In this document: positions 1 through 5,932 of the stretch, in pieces
Position numbering within the stretch: the stretch's first letter is position 1
Layout: each line of letters begins with the position of its first letter
Assembly (NCBI GenBank): GCA_003445795.1
Contig: DMCN01000121.1
Span: 48,871 to 55,696 of the forward strand
Length of the DNA: 6,826 nt
Direction: 5' to 3'
DNA from: Gallionellaceae bacterium
GTDB taxonomy: Bacteria > Pseudomonadota > Gammaproteobacteria > Burkholderiales > Gallionellaceae
Position numbers and translations under genes: made by a program
Notes under the pieces: generated by a model
The model's input: only the letters and a program-made list of their open reading frames with translations
The model's database searches: none
Told to the model about the DNA's origin: nothing

Positions 1-755
1 CCAACGACCAGCGCAAGGTGATCTACCAGCAGCGCGCCGAGTTGTTGGAAAGCAGCGACATCTCGGACACCATCGCCGCGATGCGCGAGGGCGTGCTGTC
101 CGACATGGTCGCCGAATATATACCGCACGGCAGCATGGAAGAACAATGGGATGCGCCGGGTCTGGAAAAGGCGCTGGCCGCCGATTTCCAGTTGCATCTG
201 CCGGTGGCGCAGTGGCTGGAGCAGGACAAGCAACTGGACGAGAACGGTGTGCGTGCCAAGGTGGCGGAGGTCGCGCAACAAAACTATCAGGCCAAGGTCG
301 ATCAGGTTGGCGGCGAGGTGATGCACGGCTACGAGCGCATCGTCATGCTGCAGAGTCTGGATCAGCACTGGCGCGAACATTTGGCGGCGCTGGATCATCT
401 GCGCCAGGGCATTCACCTGCGCGGCTATGCGCAGAAGAATCCCAAGCAGGAATACAAGCGCGAGGCGTTCGAACTGTTCTCCACTATGCTGGAGGCGATC
501 AAGCGCGACGTGACGCAGACCCTGCTCAACGTCCAGATACGCAGCGAGGCCGATGTGGCGGCGGCGGAAGCGCACCACGCCCCGGAAAATGTGCAGTATC
601 ATCACGCCGACTACGAAGAGGCACTGGCTTCGACCGACAAGCCGGAAGCCGAGGCGAAGCCCTTCGTGCGTGCGGGTGAAAAGGTTGGACGCAACGACCC
701 GTGTCCATGCGGGTCGGGCAAAAAATACAAGCAATGCCACGGCCGCTTGAATTGA
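1..755 (+). CDS. secA: Protein translocase ATPase SecA, C-terminal part (5' end outside window)
   Basis: SecA is the motor ATPase that pushes unfolded preproteins through the SecYEG channel at the inner membrane. Only the last 250 codons are visible; the reading frame is already open at base 3 and the two bases before it belong to a preceding codon, so the gene continues to the left. The visible part begins with the conserved NDQRKVIYQQR stretch and covers the end of the helical scaffold/wing region, including the family hallmarks LDQHWREHLAALDHLRQGIH and LRGYAQKNPKQEYKRE. A variable acidic, alanine-rich linker follows, then the C-terminal SEC-C zinc motif NDPCPCGSGKKYKQCHG, whose ligands are C234, C236, C245 and H246 counted from base 3. 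That zinc tail is known to contact SecB and ribosomes, so SecB-type targeting is likely. TGA stop at 753–755. Identification is secure from close resemblance to E. coli SecA. Confidence 0.98.
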   Translation, partial: NDQRKVIYQQRAELLESSDISDTIAAMREGVLSDMVAEYIPHGSMEEQWDAPGLEKALAADFQLHLPVAQWLEQDKQLDENGVRAKVAEVAQQNYQAKVDQVGGEVMHGYERIVMLQSLDQHWREHLAALDHLRQGIHLRGYAQKNPKQEYKREAFELFSTMLEAIKRDVTQTLLNVQIRSEADVAAAEAHHAPENVQYHHADYEEALASTDKPEAEAKPFVRAGEKVGRNDPCPCGSGKKYKQCHGRLN

Positions 756-784
756 TGCAGGCAACCACTCTGGGGAGATAAGGA

Positions 785-1282
785 ATGACAAAAGACGATC
801 TGATCATACAAACTTTGCACAACTCCACGCTGACCGAGGAGTTGCGCGATGCCGAGATCGAATCGCTGGCGCGCATCATCGAGATCAAGGATTTCAAGGC
901 GGGCGAAGTGCTGGTGCAACCCGGCGACGTGCGTCTGAAGAACGCCCTGATTATCCTGGCCAGCGGCGAGGTGGAAGCGACAGCGACGGTGGGAACCGAG
1001 CAGGCGACCCTGCATCTGCTGCAGCCCGGCGATCTGGCCGGCATCATCACTTTCGCGGGCGGCAACGCTTCGCAGATCAGCGCCACTGTGGTGGCGAAGT
1101 CCGACAGCAAGGTGCTGACCCTGGACCGTTCCAAGTTCGAGTCCCTGCTGAACACGCAGCCGGCCATCGTCTACTACGTGATGCGCGGCATCGTGCGCCA
1201 CACCCACGGCATCGTGCGCCGCATGAACATGCAGTCGGTCGAGATGAGTAACTACATCCACCAGACCCACGGACGTTATTAG
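785..1282 (+). CDS. Small stand-alone cyclic-nucleotide-binding-fold protein (Crp/Fnr-like sensor domain only)
   Basis: This 165-residue protein consists almost entirely of a cNMP-binding-like beta-roll (about residues 22–125), followed by helical sequence to the end. Recognisable family features are FKAGEVLVQPGD (38–48), IILASGEVEA (56–65), the LLQPGDLAGIITF segment (78–90) and VLTLDRSKFESLL (110–122). There is no helix-turn-helix, kinase or channel domain, so it is a sensor or binding module with no visible output. The phosphate-binding cassette looks degenerate: Crp has GELG and then ERSA, but here the segment reads GDLAG and then QISAT, lacking the arginine that normally binds the cyclic phosphate. 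The C-terminal helix is rich in Arg, His and Met (VMRGIVRHTHGIVRRMNMQ). A Shine-Dalgarno GGGGAG at 772–777 lies 7 bases before the ATG and supports the start. It sits 29 bases after secA and 12 before argJ, suggesting co-transcription. Fold assignment is good; function is unknown. Confidence 0.85.
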   Translation: MTKDDLIIQTLHNSTLTEELRDAEIESLARIIEIKDFKAGEVLVQPGDVRLKNALIILASGEVEATATVGTEQATLHLLQPGDLAGIITFAGGNASQISATVVAKSDSKVLTLDRSKFESLLNTQPAIVYYVMRGIVRHTHGIVRRMNMQSVEMSNYIHQTHGRY

Positions 1283-1294
1283 GAAGATAAAGCA

Positions 1295-2512
1295 ATGCCG
1301 GTGAATCTATCAGCGCCCGTCGCGGCACAACTGCTGCCCGTTACGGGCGTTTCTCTGGGTATCGCCGAAGCGGGCATCAAGCGCCCGGGGCGCAAGGACC
1401 TGCTGGTCGTCAAGCTCGAAGACGGCGCGACCGTCGCCGGCGTGTTCACCACCAACCGCTTCTGCGCCGCACCCGTCACCGTTGCAAAAACTCACCTCGC
1501 CGCAGGCAAGGGCATCCGCGCGCTGGTGGTCAACACCGGCAACGCCAACGCCGGCACAGGCGAACAGGGCATGGCTGCTGCGCGCTCCACCTGCGCCGAA
1601 CTGGCGAAACTGCTGGGTTGCGCCCCGGAACAGGTGTTGCCGTATTCCACCGGCGTCATCATGGAGCCGTTGCCGGTCGATAAGATCGTCGCCGGCATGC
1701 CGCAGGCCATCGCCAATCTGAAAGCCGACAACTGGTTCGATGCGTCGCAAGCCATCATGACCACCGACATCGTCGCCAAGGCGGTGTCGAAGCAAGTGCA
1801 GATCGGCGGCAAAACCGTCACCGTCACCGGCATCTCCAAAGGCTCCGGCATGATCCATCCCAACATGGCCACCATGCTGGGCTACATCGCCACCGATGCC
1901 GCCATCGCGCAACCGTTGTTGCAGCAGATGGTGTCCGAGGCGGCCAATCGTTCGTTCAACTGCATCACCGTGGATGGTGATACCTCCACCAACGATGCGC
2001 TGATGCTCATCGCCACCGGAAAGAGCGGCGTAACGATCGATGCCGCTAACCGCGCAGCCATGCAGGCCGTCATCACCGAAGTCGCAACCGTGCTGGCCCA
2101 GGCCATCGTGCGCGACGGCGAAGGCGCTACCAAGTTCATCACCATCAAGGTCGAAGGCGGCAAGGACGAAGCCGAGTGCAAAAAGATCGGCTACGCCATT
2201 GCGCACTCCCCTCTGGTTAAAACCGCATTCTTCGCTTCCGACCCCAACCTCGGACGCATCCTCGCTGCGATCGGTTACGCGGGCGTGGGCGATCTTGATG
2301 TTGCGACATTGAAACTCTATCTTGATGACGTGCTGGTGGCCGAGAACGGCGGGCGTGCCGCGAGTTACCGGGAAGATGACGGCCAGCGTGTGATGAAGCA
2401 GAGTGATATCACCATCCGCGTGGTACTGAACCGCGGGGCGGTCAACGCCACGCTGTGGACGTGCGACTTCTCTTACGATTACGTGAAGATCAACGCGAGC
2501 TACAGAAGCTGA
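1295..2512 (+). CDS. argJ: ArgJ: glutamate N-acetyltransferase / ornithine acetyltransferase
   Basis: ArgJ moves the acetyl group from N-acetylornithine to glutamate, closing the cyclic arginine pathway; many members also make N-acetylglutamate from acetyl-CoA. The protein is 405 residues, the normal family length. Family motifs include AGVFTTNRFCAAPV (48–61), VVNTGNANAGTG (78–89), the oxyanion-hole motif STGVI (T119, G120) and the self-cleavage site KGSGMIHPNMATML (182–195). By family precedent the precursor is cut between A192 and T193 (codons at 1868–1873), so T193 becomes the N-terminal nucleophile of the beta chain. The C terminus ends in the typical YVKINASYRS. The start is supported by AGGAAG at 1281–1286, which overlaps the upstream stop codon and lies 8 bases from the ATG. 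Which of the two activities dominates cannot be read from sequence. Its place after secA matches a layout I recall in related betaproteobacteria, apart from the small gene between them. Confidence 0.97.
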   Translation: MPVNLSAPVAAQLLPVTGVSLGIAEAGIKRPGRKDLLVVKLEDGATVAGVFTTNRFCAAPVTVAKTHLAAGKGIRALVVNTGNANAGTGEQGMAAARSTCAELAKLLGCAPEQVLPYSTGVIMEPLPVDKIVAGMPQAIANLKADNWFDASQAIMTTDIVAKAVSKQVQIGGKTVTVTGISKGSGMIHPNMATMLGYIATDAAIAQPLLQQMVSEAANRSFNCITVDGDTSTNDALMLIATGKSGVTIDAANRAAMQAVITEVATVLAQAIVRDGEGATKFITIKVEGGKDEAECKKIGYAIAHSPLVKTAFFASDPNLGRILAAIGYAGVGDLDVATLKLYLDDVLVAENGGRAASYREDDGQRVMKQSDITIRVVLNRGAVNATLWTCDFSYDYVKINASYRS

Positions 2513-2542
2513 TTTGCAGCTCCCGCACGGGGGAAATGTTCT

Positions 2543-3406
2543 ATGGATAAGCTGGATAAATTTCTCTCCCGTGCCGAAGGCTTACTCGTTCGTCTGGAAA
2601 ATATTCTGCCCGGCGCACAACCGCAACCGCCCGATTGGCAATCTGCCGCCGCCTTCCGCTGGGACCATCAGCAACGCTCGTTGCATCCCGTTTTGAATTT
2701 CCAGCGTATCGCGCTTTCCGACCTGCTTGGCATTGACGACCAGAAACAACGCATCCAACAGAACACGCAGCAATTCGTGCGCGGCGGTACGGCGAACAAT
2801 GTGCTGCTTTCCGGCGCGCGCGGCACCGGCAAGTCGTCTCTCGTCAAAGCGCTATTGACCGAATACGCCGGGCAAGGCTTGCGCGTGATCCAGATCGACA
2901 AACAGGGGCTGATCGATCTGGCGCACATCATCGGCTTGGTGCAGGGACGCGCCGAGCGTTTCATCCTGTATTGCGACGATCTTTCTTTCAATGATGCCGA
3001 ACCCGGCTATCAAGCGCTCAAGGCGGCGCTGGACGGCGATCTGGTGGCGTTCTCCGACAACCTGCTCATCTACGCGACTTCCAACCGCCGCCACTTGATG
3101 CCGCAATCGATGCAGGACAATCTCGCCACAAAATATGTGGGCGATGAGGTGCATCCGGCGGAGAGCGTGGAAGAGAAAGTGTCGCTGTCCGAACGCTTCG
3201 GCTTGTGGATCTCCTTTTATCCGTTTACGCAGGATGAATATCTTGCGGTGGCCGCACACTGGCTGGCGCACCATGGCTGGAAACCGGGAATGACGGATGA
3301 TGTACGCACATCCGCACTGCAATGGTCGTTGCTGCGCGGTTCGCGCAGTGGCAGGGTGGCGGGGCAGTTCGCGCGGGACTGGTGCGGTCGACATGTCGAA
3401 AGATAA
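2543..3406 (+). CDS. DUF815-family P-loop ATPase (AAA-type), function unknown
   Basis: A 287-residue cytosolic ATPase of the DUF815 (PF05673) type. The N-terminal 50 residues are a helical leader. The segment RIALSDLLGIDDQKQRI (55–71) then precedes the Walker A motif GARGTGKS (91–98, catalytic-type K97). Walker B is FILYCDDL (140–147, D145 and D146). A sensor-1-like ATSNRRHLMP with N181 follows, then LSERFGLWISFYPFTQDEYL (215–234), and a conserved-looking basic stretch GSRSGRVAGQFARDW (266–280) that may act as sensor 2. All parts needed for ATP hydrolysis appear intact. The substrate or partner is not established for this family to my knowledge, and nothing in the sequence reveals it. A purine-rich GGGGGA at 2529–2534 lies 8 bases before the ATG. 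It follows argJ by 30 bases and its last 14 bases overlap the Nudix gene in another frame, implying coupled translation with that gene. Confidence 0.93.
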   Translation: MDKLDKFLSRAEGLLVRLENILPGAQPQPPDWQSAAAFRWDHQQRSLHPVLNFQRIALSDLLGIDDQKQRIQQNTQQFVRGGTANNVLLSGARGTGKSSLVKALLTEYAGQGLRVIQIDKQGLIDLAHIIGLVQGRAERFILYCDDLSFNDAEPGYQALKAALDGDLVAFSDNLLIYATSNRRHLMPQSMQDNLATKYVGDEVHPAESVEEKVSLSERFGLWISFYPFTQDEYLAVAAHWLAHHGWKPGMTDDVRTSALQWSLLRGSRSGRVAGQFARDWCGRHVER

Positions 3407-4331
3407 AGTCGTCGAAGTCTCCGCGGCGGTCCTGCAACGTCCCGATGGCTGTTTTCTCCTTGCGCAACGTCCTCCCGACAAGATATGGGCCGGCTATTGG
3501 GAATTTCCCGGCGGCAAGGTGGAGCCGGGGGAGACTGCGCATCACGCCTTGGTGCGTGAACTGCACGAGGAACTCGGCATCACCGTGCATACCGCCTATC
3601 CCTGGCTTACCCGCGTGTTCACTTATCCGCACGCTACCGTGCGGCTGAACTTCTTCCGTGTGACGGAGTGGTCCGGCGAAATGCATCCGCATGAGGGCCA
3701 GCAGTTCGCCTGGCAACAGCCGGGACATGCAAACGTCGCTCCTATCCTTCCCGCCAATGCGCCCATCCTGCGCGCGCTGGAATTGCCGACGCTGTATGCC
3801 ATCAGCAATGCCGCCCAGCTGGGCGTGGAGTCATTTCTGACAATCCTGCAAACCAGGCTGGATGCGGGGTTGAAACTGATCCAGTTGCGCGAGAAAGATC
3901 TACCTGGGGAGCAGCTGCGCTCACTGGCGCAGCGTGTGGTTGCCCTGTCCCATGCGCGGGGCGCAAAGGTGTTGCTTAACGGCGACGTGGCGCTGGCGCG
4001 GGAGGTGGGGGCAGACGGTGTGCAGCTGACTTCCACCCAGCTCGCGGATATGAAGGAACGTCCCGACGTGGATCGGTGTGCGGCTTCCTGCCATAACTCA
4101 CAGGAGTTGCGTCGCGCCGAAGCCTTGGGCTGCGATTTTGCGCTGCTGAGTCCGGTGCTGCCGACACAATCGCATCCGGGTGCAGCGCATCTGGGCTGGG
4201 AGAATTTTGCCGCGATCGCGGCGGGTTCGTCTATACCGGTGTATGCATTGGGAGGATTGAAACAGGAAGATATGCCGAACGCGTGGAAACACGGCGCTCA
4301 TGGCATCGCATTGCTGCGTCAGGCCTGGTGA
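3393..4331 (+). CDS. mutT: Nudix hydrolase (MutT-like) fused to a thiamine-phosphate-synthase-like domain
   Basis: A 312-residue two-domain protein. Residues 1–130 are a MutT-type Nudix domain. The Nudix box runs from G41 to I63 and fits GX5EX7REUXEEXGU exactly, with metal-binding glutamates E56, E59 and E60. MutT-like enzymes hydrolyse 8-oxo-dGTP to the monophosphate and so prevent A:T to C:G mutations; that substrate is inferred. Residues 133–312 resemble ThiE/TenI TIM barrels: LIQLREKDL (162–170), GADGVQL (206–212), SCHNSQEL (232–239), FALLSPVLPT (249–258) and IPVYALGGL (281–289). This second half lacks several ThiE catalytic residues (see findings), so thiamine phosphate synthesis is doubtful. 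The chosen ATG overlaps the ATPase gene by 14 bases. The frame is open further upstream to 3297, but the sequence before 3393 does not look like Nudix. No strong Shine-Dalgarno precedes the start, which fits coupling. Such fusions are common in beta- and gammaproteobacteria. Confidence 0.9.
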   Translation: MSKDKVVEVSAAVLQRPDGCFLLAQRPPDKIWAGYWEFPGGKVEPGETAHHALVRELHEELGITVHTAYPWLTRVFTYPHATVRLNFFRVTEWSGEMHPHEGQQFAWQQPGHANVAPILPANAPILRALELPTLYAISNAAQLGVESFLTILQTRLDAGLKLIQLREKDLPGEQLRSLAQRVVALSHARGAKVLLNGDVALAREVGADGVQLTSTQLADMKERPDVDRCAASCHNSQELRRAEALGCDFALLSPVLPTQSHPGAAHLGWENFAAIAAGSSIPVYALGGLKQEDMPNAWKHGAHGIALLRQAW

Positions 4332-4504
4332 TCCGGATCGGGTATTTCCTGCTCGCGTTGTTCGACGCGATATTCTTCGTTGGCCCATTTTCCCAGATCG
4401 ATGAGCTTGCAGCGTTCGCTGCAAAAGGGGCGGAAGCGGTTATTTGTATCCCACACATGTTCCTTGCCGCAAGTCGGGCAAGTGACGACTGTCGGCTTGC
4501 TCAT
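4319..4504 (-). CDS. yacG: YacG: zinc-binding DNA gyrase inhibitor
   Basis: A 61-residue protein. E. coli YacG binds the GyrB subunit and blocks DNA binding by gyrase. The zinc site is complete: C9, C12, C28 and C32 in CPTC and CSERC, followed by the family stretch RCKLIDLGKWANEEYR (31–46), then a short acidic tail. The frame is open well upstream of the chosen ATG, but that extension lies within zapD and is not YacG-like; starting at MSKPTVVTCPTCG gives the normal size. The ATG shares four bases (ATGA, 4501–4504) with the zapD stop, and no clear Shine-Dalgarno precedes it, so translation is probably coupled to zapD. The 3' end runs 13 bases into the end of the convergent Nudix gene. Confidence 0.95.
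   Translation of the reverse strand: MSKPTVVTCPTCGKEHVWDTNNRFRPFCSERCKLIDLGKWANEEYRVEQREQEIPDPDHQA
4330..4339. repeat. Perfect 10-base palindrome at the convergent gene ends
   Basis: GATCCGGATC is its own reverse complement and sits exactly where the plus-strand Nudix gene stops, inside the last codons of yacG on the other strand. As an RNA hairpin it would have little or no loop and no T run follows, so it is not a convincing terminator. It may simply reflect codon content. Confidence 0.3.
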
Positions 4505-5259
4505 GCGAGAGAACAGAAGGTCAGGTCGAAGGCGACGTCCTGGTCGTAAAGCGCGGTCTTGGCGGTGTACTTGGCCTCGACGAAGCGGATATTGAGGGCG
4601 TATTTGTTGGCGCTGATCTCGGGGATGCAGGGGATCTCGGCGTCTAGGCTGATGCGCAGCATCTGTGCGACACGGCCGCCCTGCATCTGCTGGAAGCTGC
4701 CGTGGAATGCTGTGAAGTGGTGGGTACGCCCGCTTTCGCGCAGCAGCTTGAGCAGGATGGTGATGCCGTCGCGCAGGGGCAGCAGGGGGGCTAGCCATTC
4801 ATTCAGGTTGTTTTGCCTGAATTCGGTGTTCTGGTGTTGCCAGTAATGGTAGGAGGGCAGGTCAAATTCGCAGACGCCGCCGGGAATGACGGCGCGCTGC
4901 TTGATGCCCATTAGCCATTCGTTGTCGCGCAGATGCTGGCCGATCTTGCCGGTCATCTTCAGCAGCGCCGCGCTGGTGTTCTCGATGTCGGCGATCAGCG
5001 CGTCCAGTGCGCTTTCGGATATCTCGGGATTGTTGTGCAAACCGTTGAGGACTTTCTTCTGCCGTTCAAGCTCTTGTAACAGCTCGGATTTAAGGTCGGC
5101 ACGGCAGGCGACTTCGAGGATCTCGAACAAGATGCCAAGCGCTGCGTGATGGTCTGGGCTCTCGTCGCTTTCGATGAAGCGGGCGATGCGAAAGAAGAGA
5201 TCCTCCAGGCGCAACATGGTGCGCACTCGTTCGTTCAGCGGGAACTCGTAACTGATCAC
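4501..5259 (-). CDS. zapD: ZapD: FtsZ-associated cell division protein
   Basis: ZapD binds the C-terminal tail of FtsZ in the cytoplasm and bundles its filaments, stabilising the Z ring. At 252 residues it is close to E. coli ZapD (about 247). The N-terminal half (to about 115) is predicted helical, beginning ISYEFPLNERVRTMLRLEDL. The C-terminal half contains the family signatures IPGGVCEFDLPSYHYW (125–140), LLKLLRESG (169–177) and PEISANKYALNIRF (213–226). The start codon is GTG at 5259–5257. A stop codon in the same frame (TAG, 5268–5266) lies three codons upstream, so there is no room for a longer version, and the next methionine would remove conserved sequence. The Shine-Dalgarno is weak (CTAGG, ending 5 bases before GTG). 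It lies 61 bases after coaE, where a possible separate promoter is visible, and overlaps yacG by four bases. The zapD–yacG pairing is common in proteobacteria. Confidence 0.96.
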   Translation of the reverse strand: MISYEFPLNERVRTMLRLEDLFFRIARFIESDESPDHHAALGILFEILEVACRADLKSELLQELERQKKVLNGLHNNPEISESALDALIADIENTSAALLKMTGKIGQHLRDNEWLMGIKQRAVIPGGVCEFDLPSYHYWQHQNTEFRQNNLNEWLAPLLPLRDGITILLKLLRESGRTHHFTAFHGSFQQMQGGRVAQMLRISLDAEIPCIPEISANKYALNIRFVEAKYTAKTALYDQDVAFDLTFCSLA

Positions 5260-5295
5260 AATCGCCTAGCAGAGTTGGGGTTTTGTTGGTTGCGA

Positions 5296-5324
5296 AAGAT
5301 ATAGGCAGCCTTCCGCGCCGTCAA
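5296..5324 (-). promoter_or_regulatory. Candidate sigma-70-type promoter for zapD–yacG
   Basis: On the minus strand TTGACG (5324–5319, five of six consensus bases) overlaps the coaE stop codon. After a 17-base spacer comes TATCTT (5301–5296, four of six). An overlapping TATATC (5303–5298) gives a 15-base spacer. Transcription would begin near 5289, about 30 bases before the zapD GTG. This is a match by eye only. The 61-base gap is the largest in the window, which makes a separate start for zapD–yacG plausible, but read-through from coaE is equally possible. Confidence 0.35.
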
Positions 5325-5932
5325 TCGCTTTCCGTCGCCAAAGCCGATAAACGGCGGTGCATTCCGACGACCTGCGCCTTCAGGTCCTCTAGGGTTCCGT
5401 CGTTACGGATCACTTCGTCGGCCAGCGCTAGCCGTTCCGTCCGGTCGAGTTGATGCGCCAGGATGGCGCGAACCTCGGCTTCGCTCAGTTGGCTGCGCTG
5501 CATGGTGCGCGCGAGTTGGGCCTCTTGCGTGCAGTCAACGGCGATGGTGCGGTCCATCCAGCCGGCATATCTCCCGTTTTCGAACAGCAAAGGAACCACG
5601 ATCAGAGTATATGGCGCTTTGCTTGGCTCGGCCGCCTGCTGCCGTGTCTGCGCGAGGATGAGGGGATGTAGGATGGCTTCCAGCTTGAGTTTGGCGGCAG
5701 AATCGGCAAATACCAATTGGCGCATGCGGCCGCGATCCAGCGCCCCTTGGGTATCGATATGACGGTCCCCGAATTCCTTGCGTATCAGCGGGATGGCTGT
5801 CCCGCCTGCTTGTGTGAGCCCGTGAGAGATGAGATCGGTGTCGATGACGCGCACACCTTGATCGGCAAACAGTCCAGCAACGGTGCTTTTGCCGCTACCG
5901 ATACCGCCTGTCAGCCCGACCAGATAATTCAC
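5321..5932 (-). CDS. coaE: CoaE: dephospho-CoA kinase
   Basis: CoaE phosphorylates the 3'-hydroxyl of the ribose of dephospho-CoA with ATP, the last step of coenzyme A synthesis. The protein is 203 residues, normal for the family. It begins with LVGLTGGIGSGKST; the P-loop is G9–S16 with K15. VIDTDLISH (29–37) carries the conserved D31 and D33, LHPLI (88–92) and VPLLFENG (113–120) are family motifs, and the lid region (R142 to Q161) includes QLSEAEVRAILAHQ. ADEVIRNDG (171–179) ends the core. The start is GTG at 5932–5930; its GTGA overlaps the pilD stop by four bases. The frame is open far upstream, but that sequence is a shadow of pilD. No good Shine-Dalgarno precedes GTG, so expression probably depends on re-initiation after pilD. 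Linkage to pilD is well known in beta- and gammaproteobacteria. Confidence 0.96.
   Translation of the reverse strand: MNYLVGLTGGIGSGKSTVAGLFADQGVRVIDTDLISHGLTQAGGTAIPLIRKEFGDRHIDTQGALDRGRMRQLVFADSAAKLKLEAILHPLILAQTRQQAAEPSKAPYTLIVVPLLFENGRYAGWMDRTIAVDCTQEAQLARTMQRSQLSEAEVRAILAHQLDRTERLALADEVIRNDGTLEDLKAQVVGMHRRLSALATESD

Noticed and set aside
526..1270. Long minus-strand open frames across the secA end and the cyclic-nucleotide-binding gene
   Set aside because: They cross two real plus-strand genes and their junction, show no recognisable domains and no ribosome site; treated as shadows.
1310..2206. A 298-codon open frame antisense to argJ
   Set aside because: Its translation is rich in Gly, Asp and His with no family resemblance, typical of the reverse frame of a GC-rich gene; argJ on the other strand is unmistakable.
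3297..3392. Upstream extension of the Nudix frame
   Set aside because: It overlaps the conserved C terminus of the DUF815 ATPase and the extra residues do not resemble a Nudix N terminus.
4505..4798. Upstream extension of the yacG frame
   Set aside because: Low-complexity Pro/Ala/Arg-rich translation inside zapD; YacG proteins are about 60 residues and start near the first CxxC.
5260..5320. An intrinsic terminator after coaE
   Set aside because: Only a three-pair GGC/GCC stem can be drawn and no T run follows; the downstream stretch is A- and C-rich.
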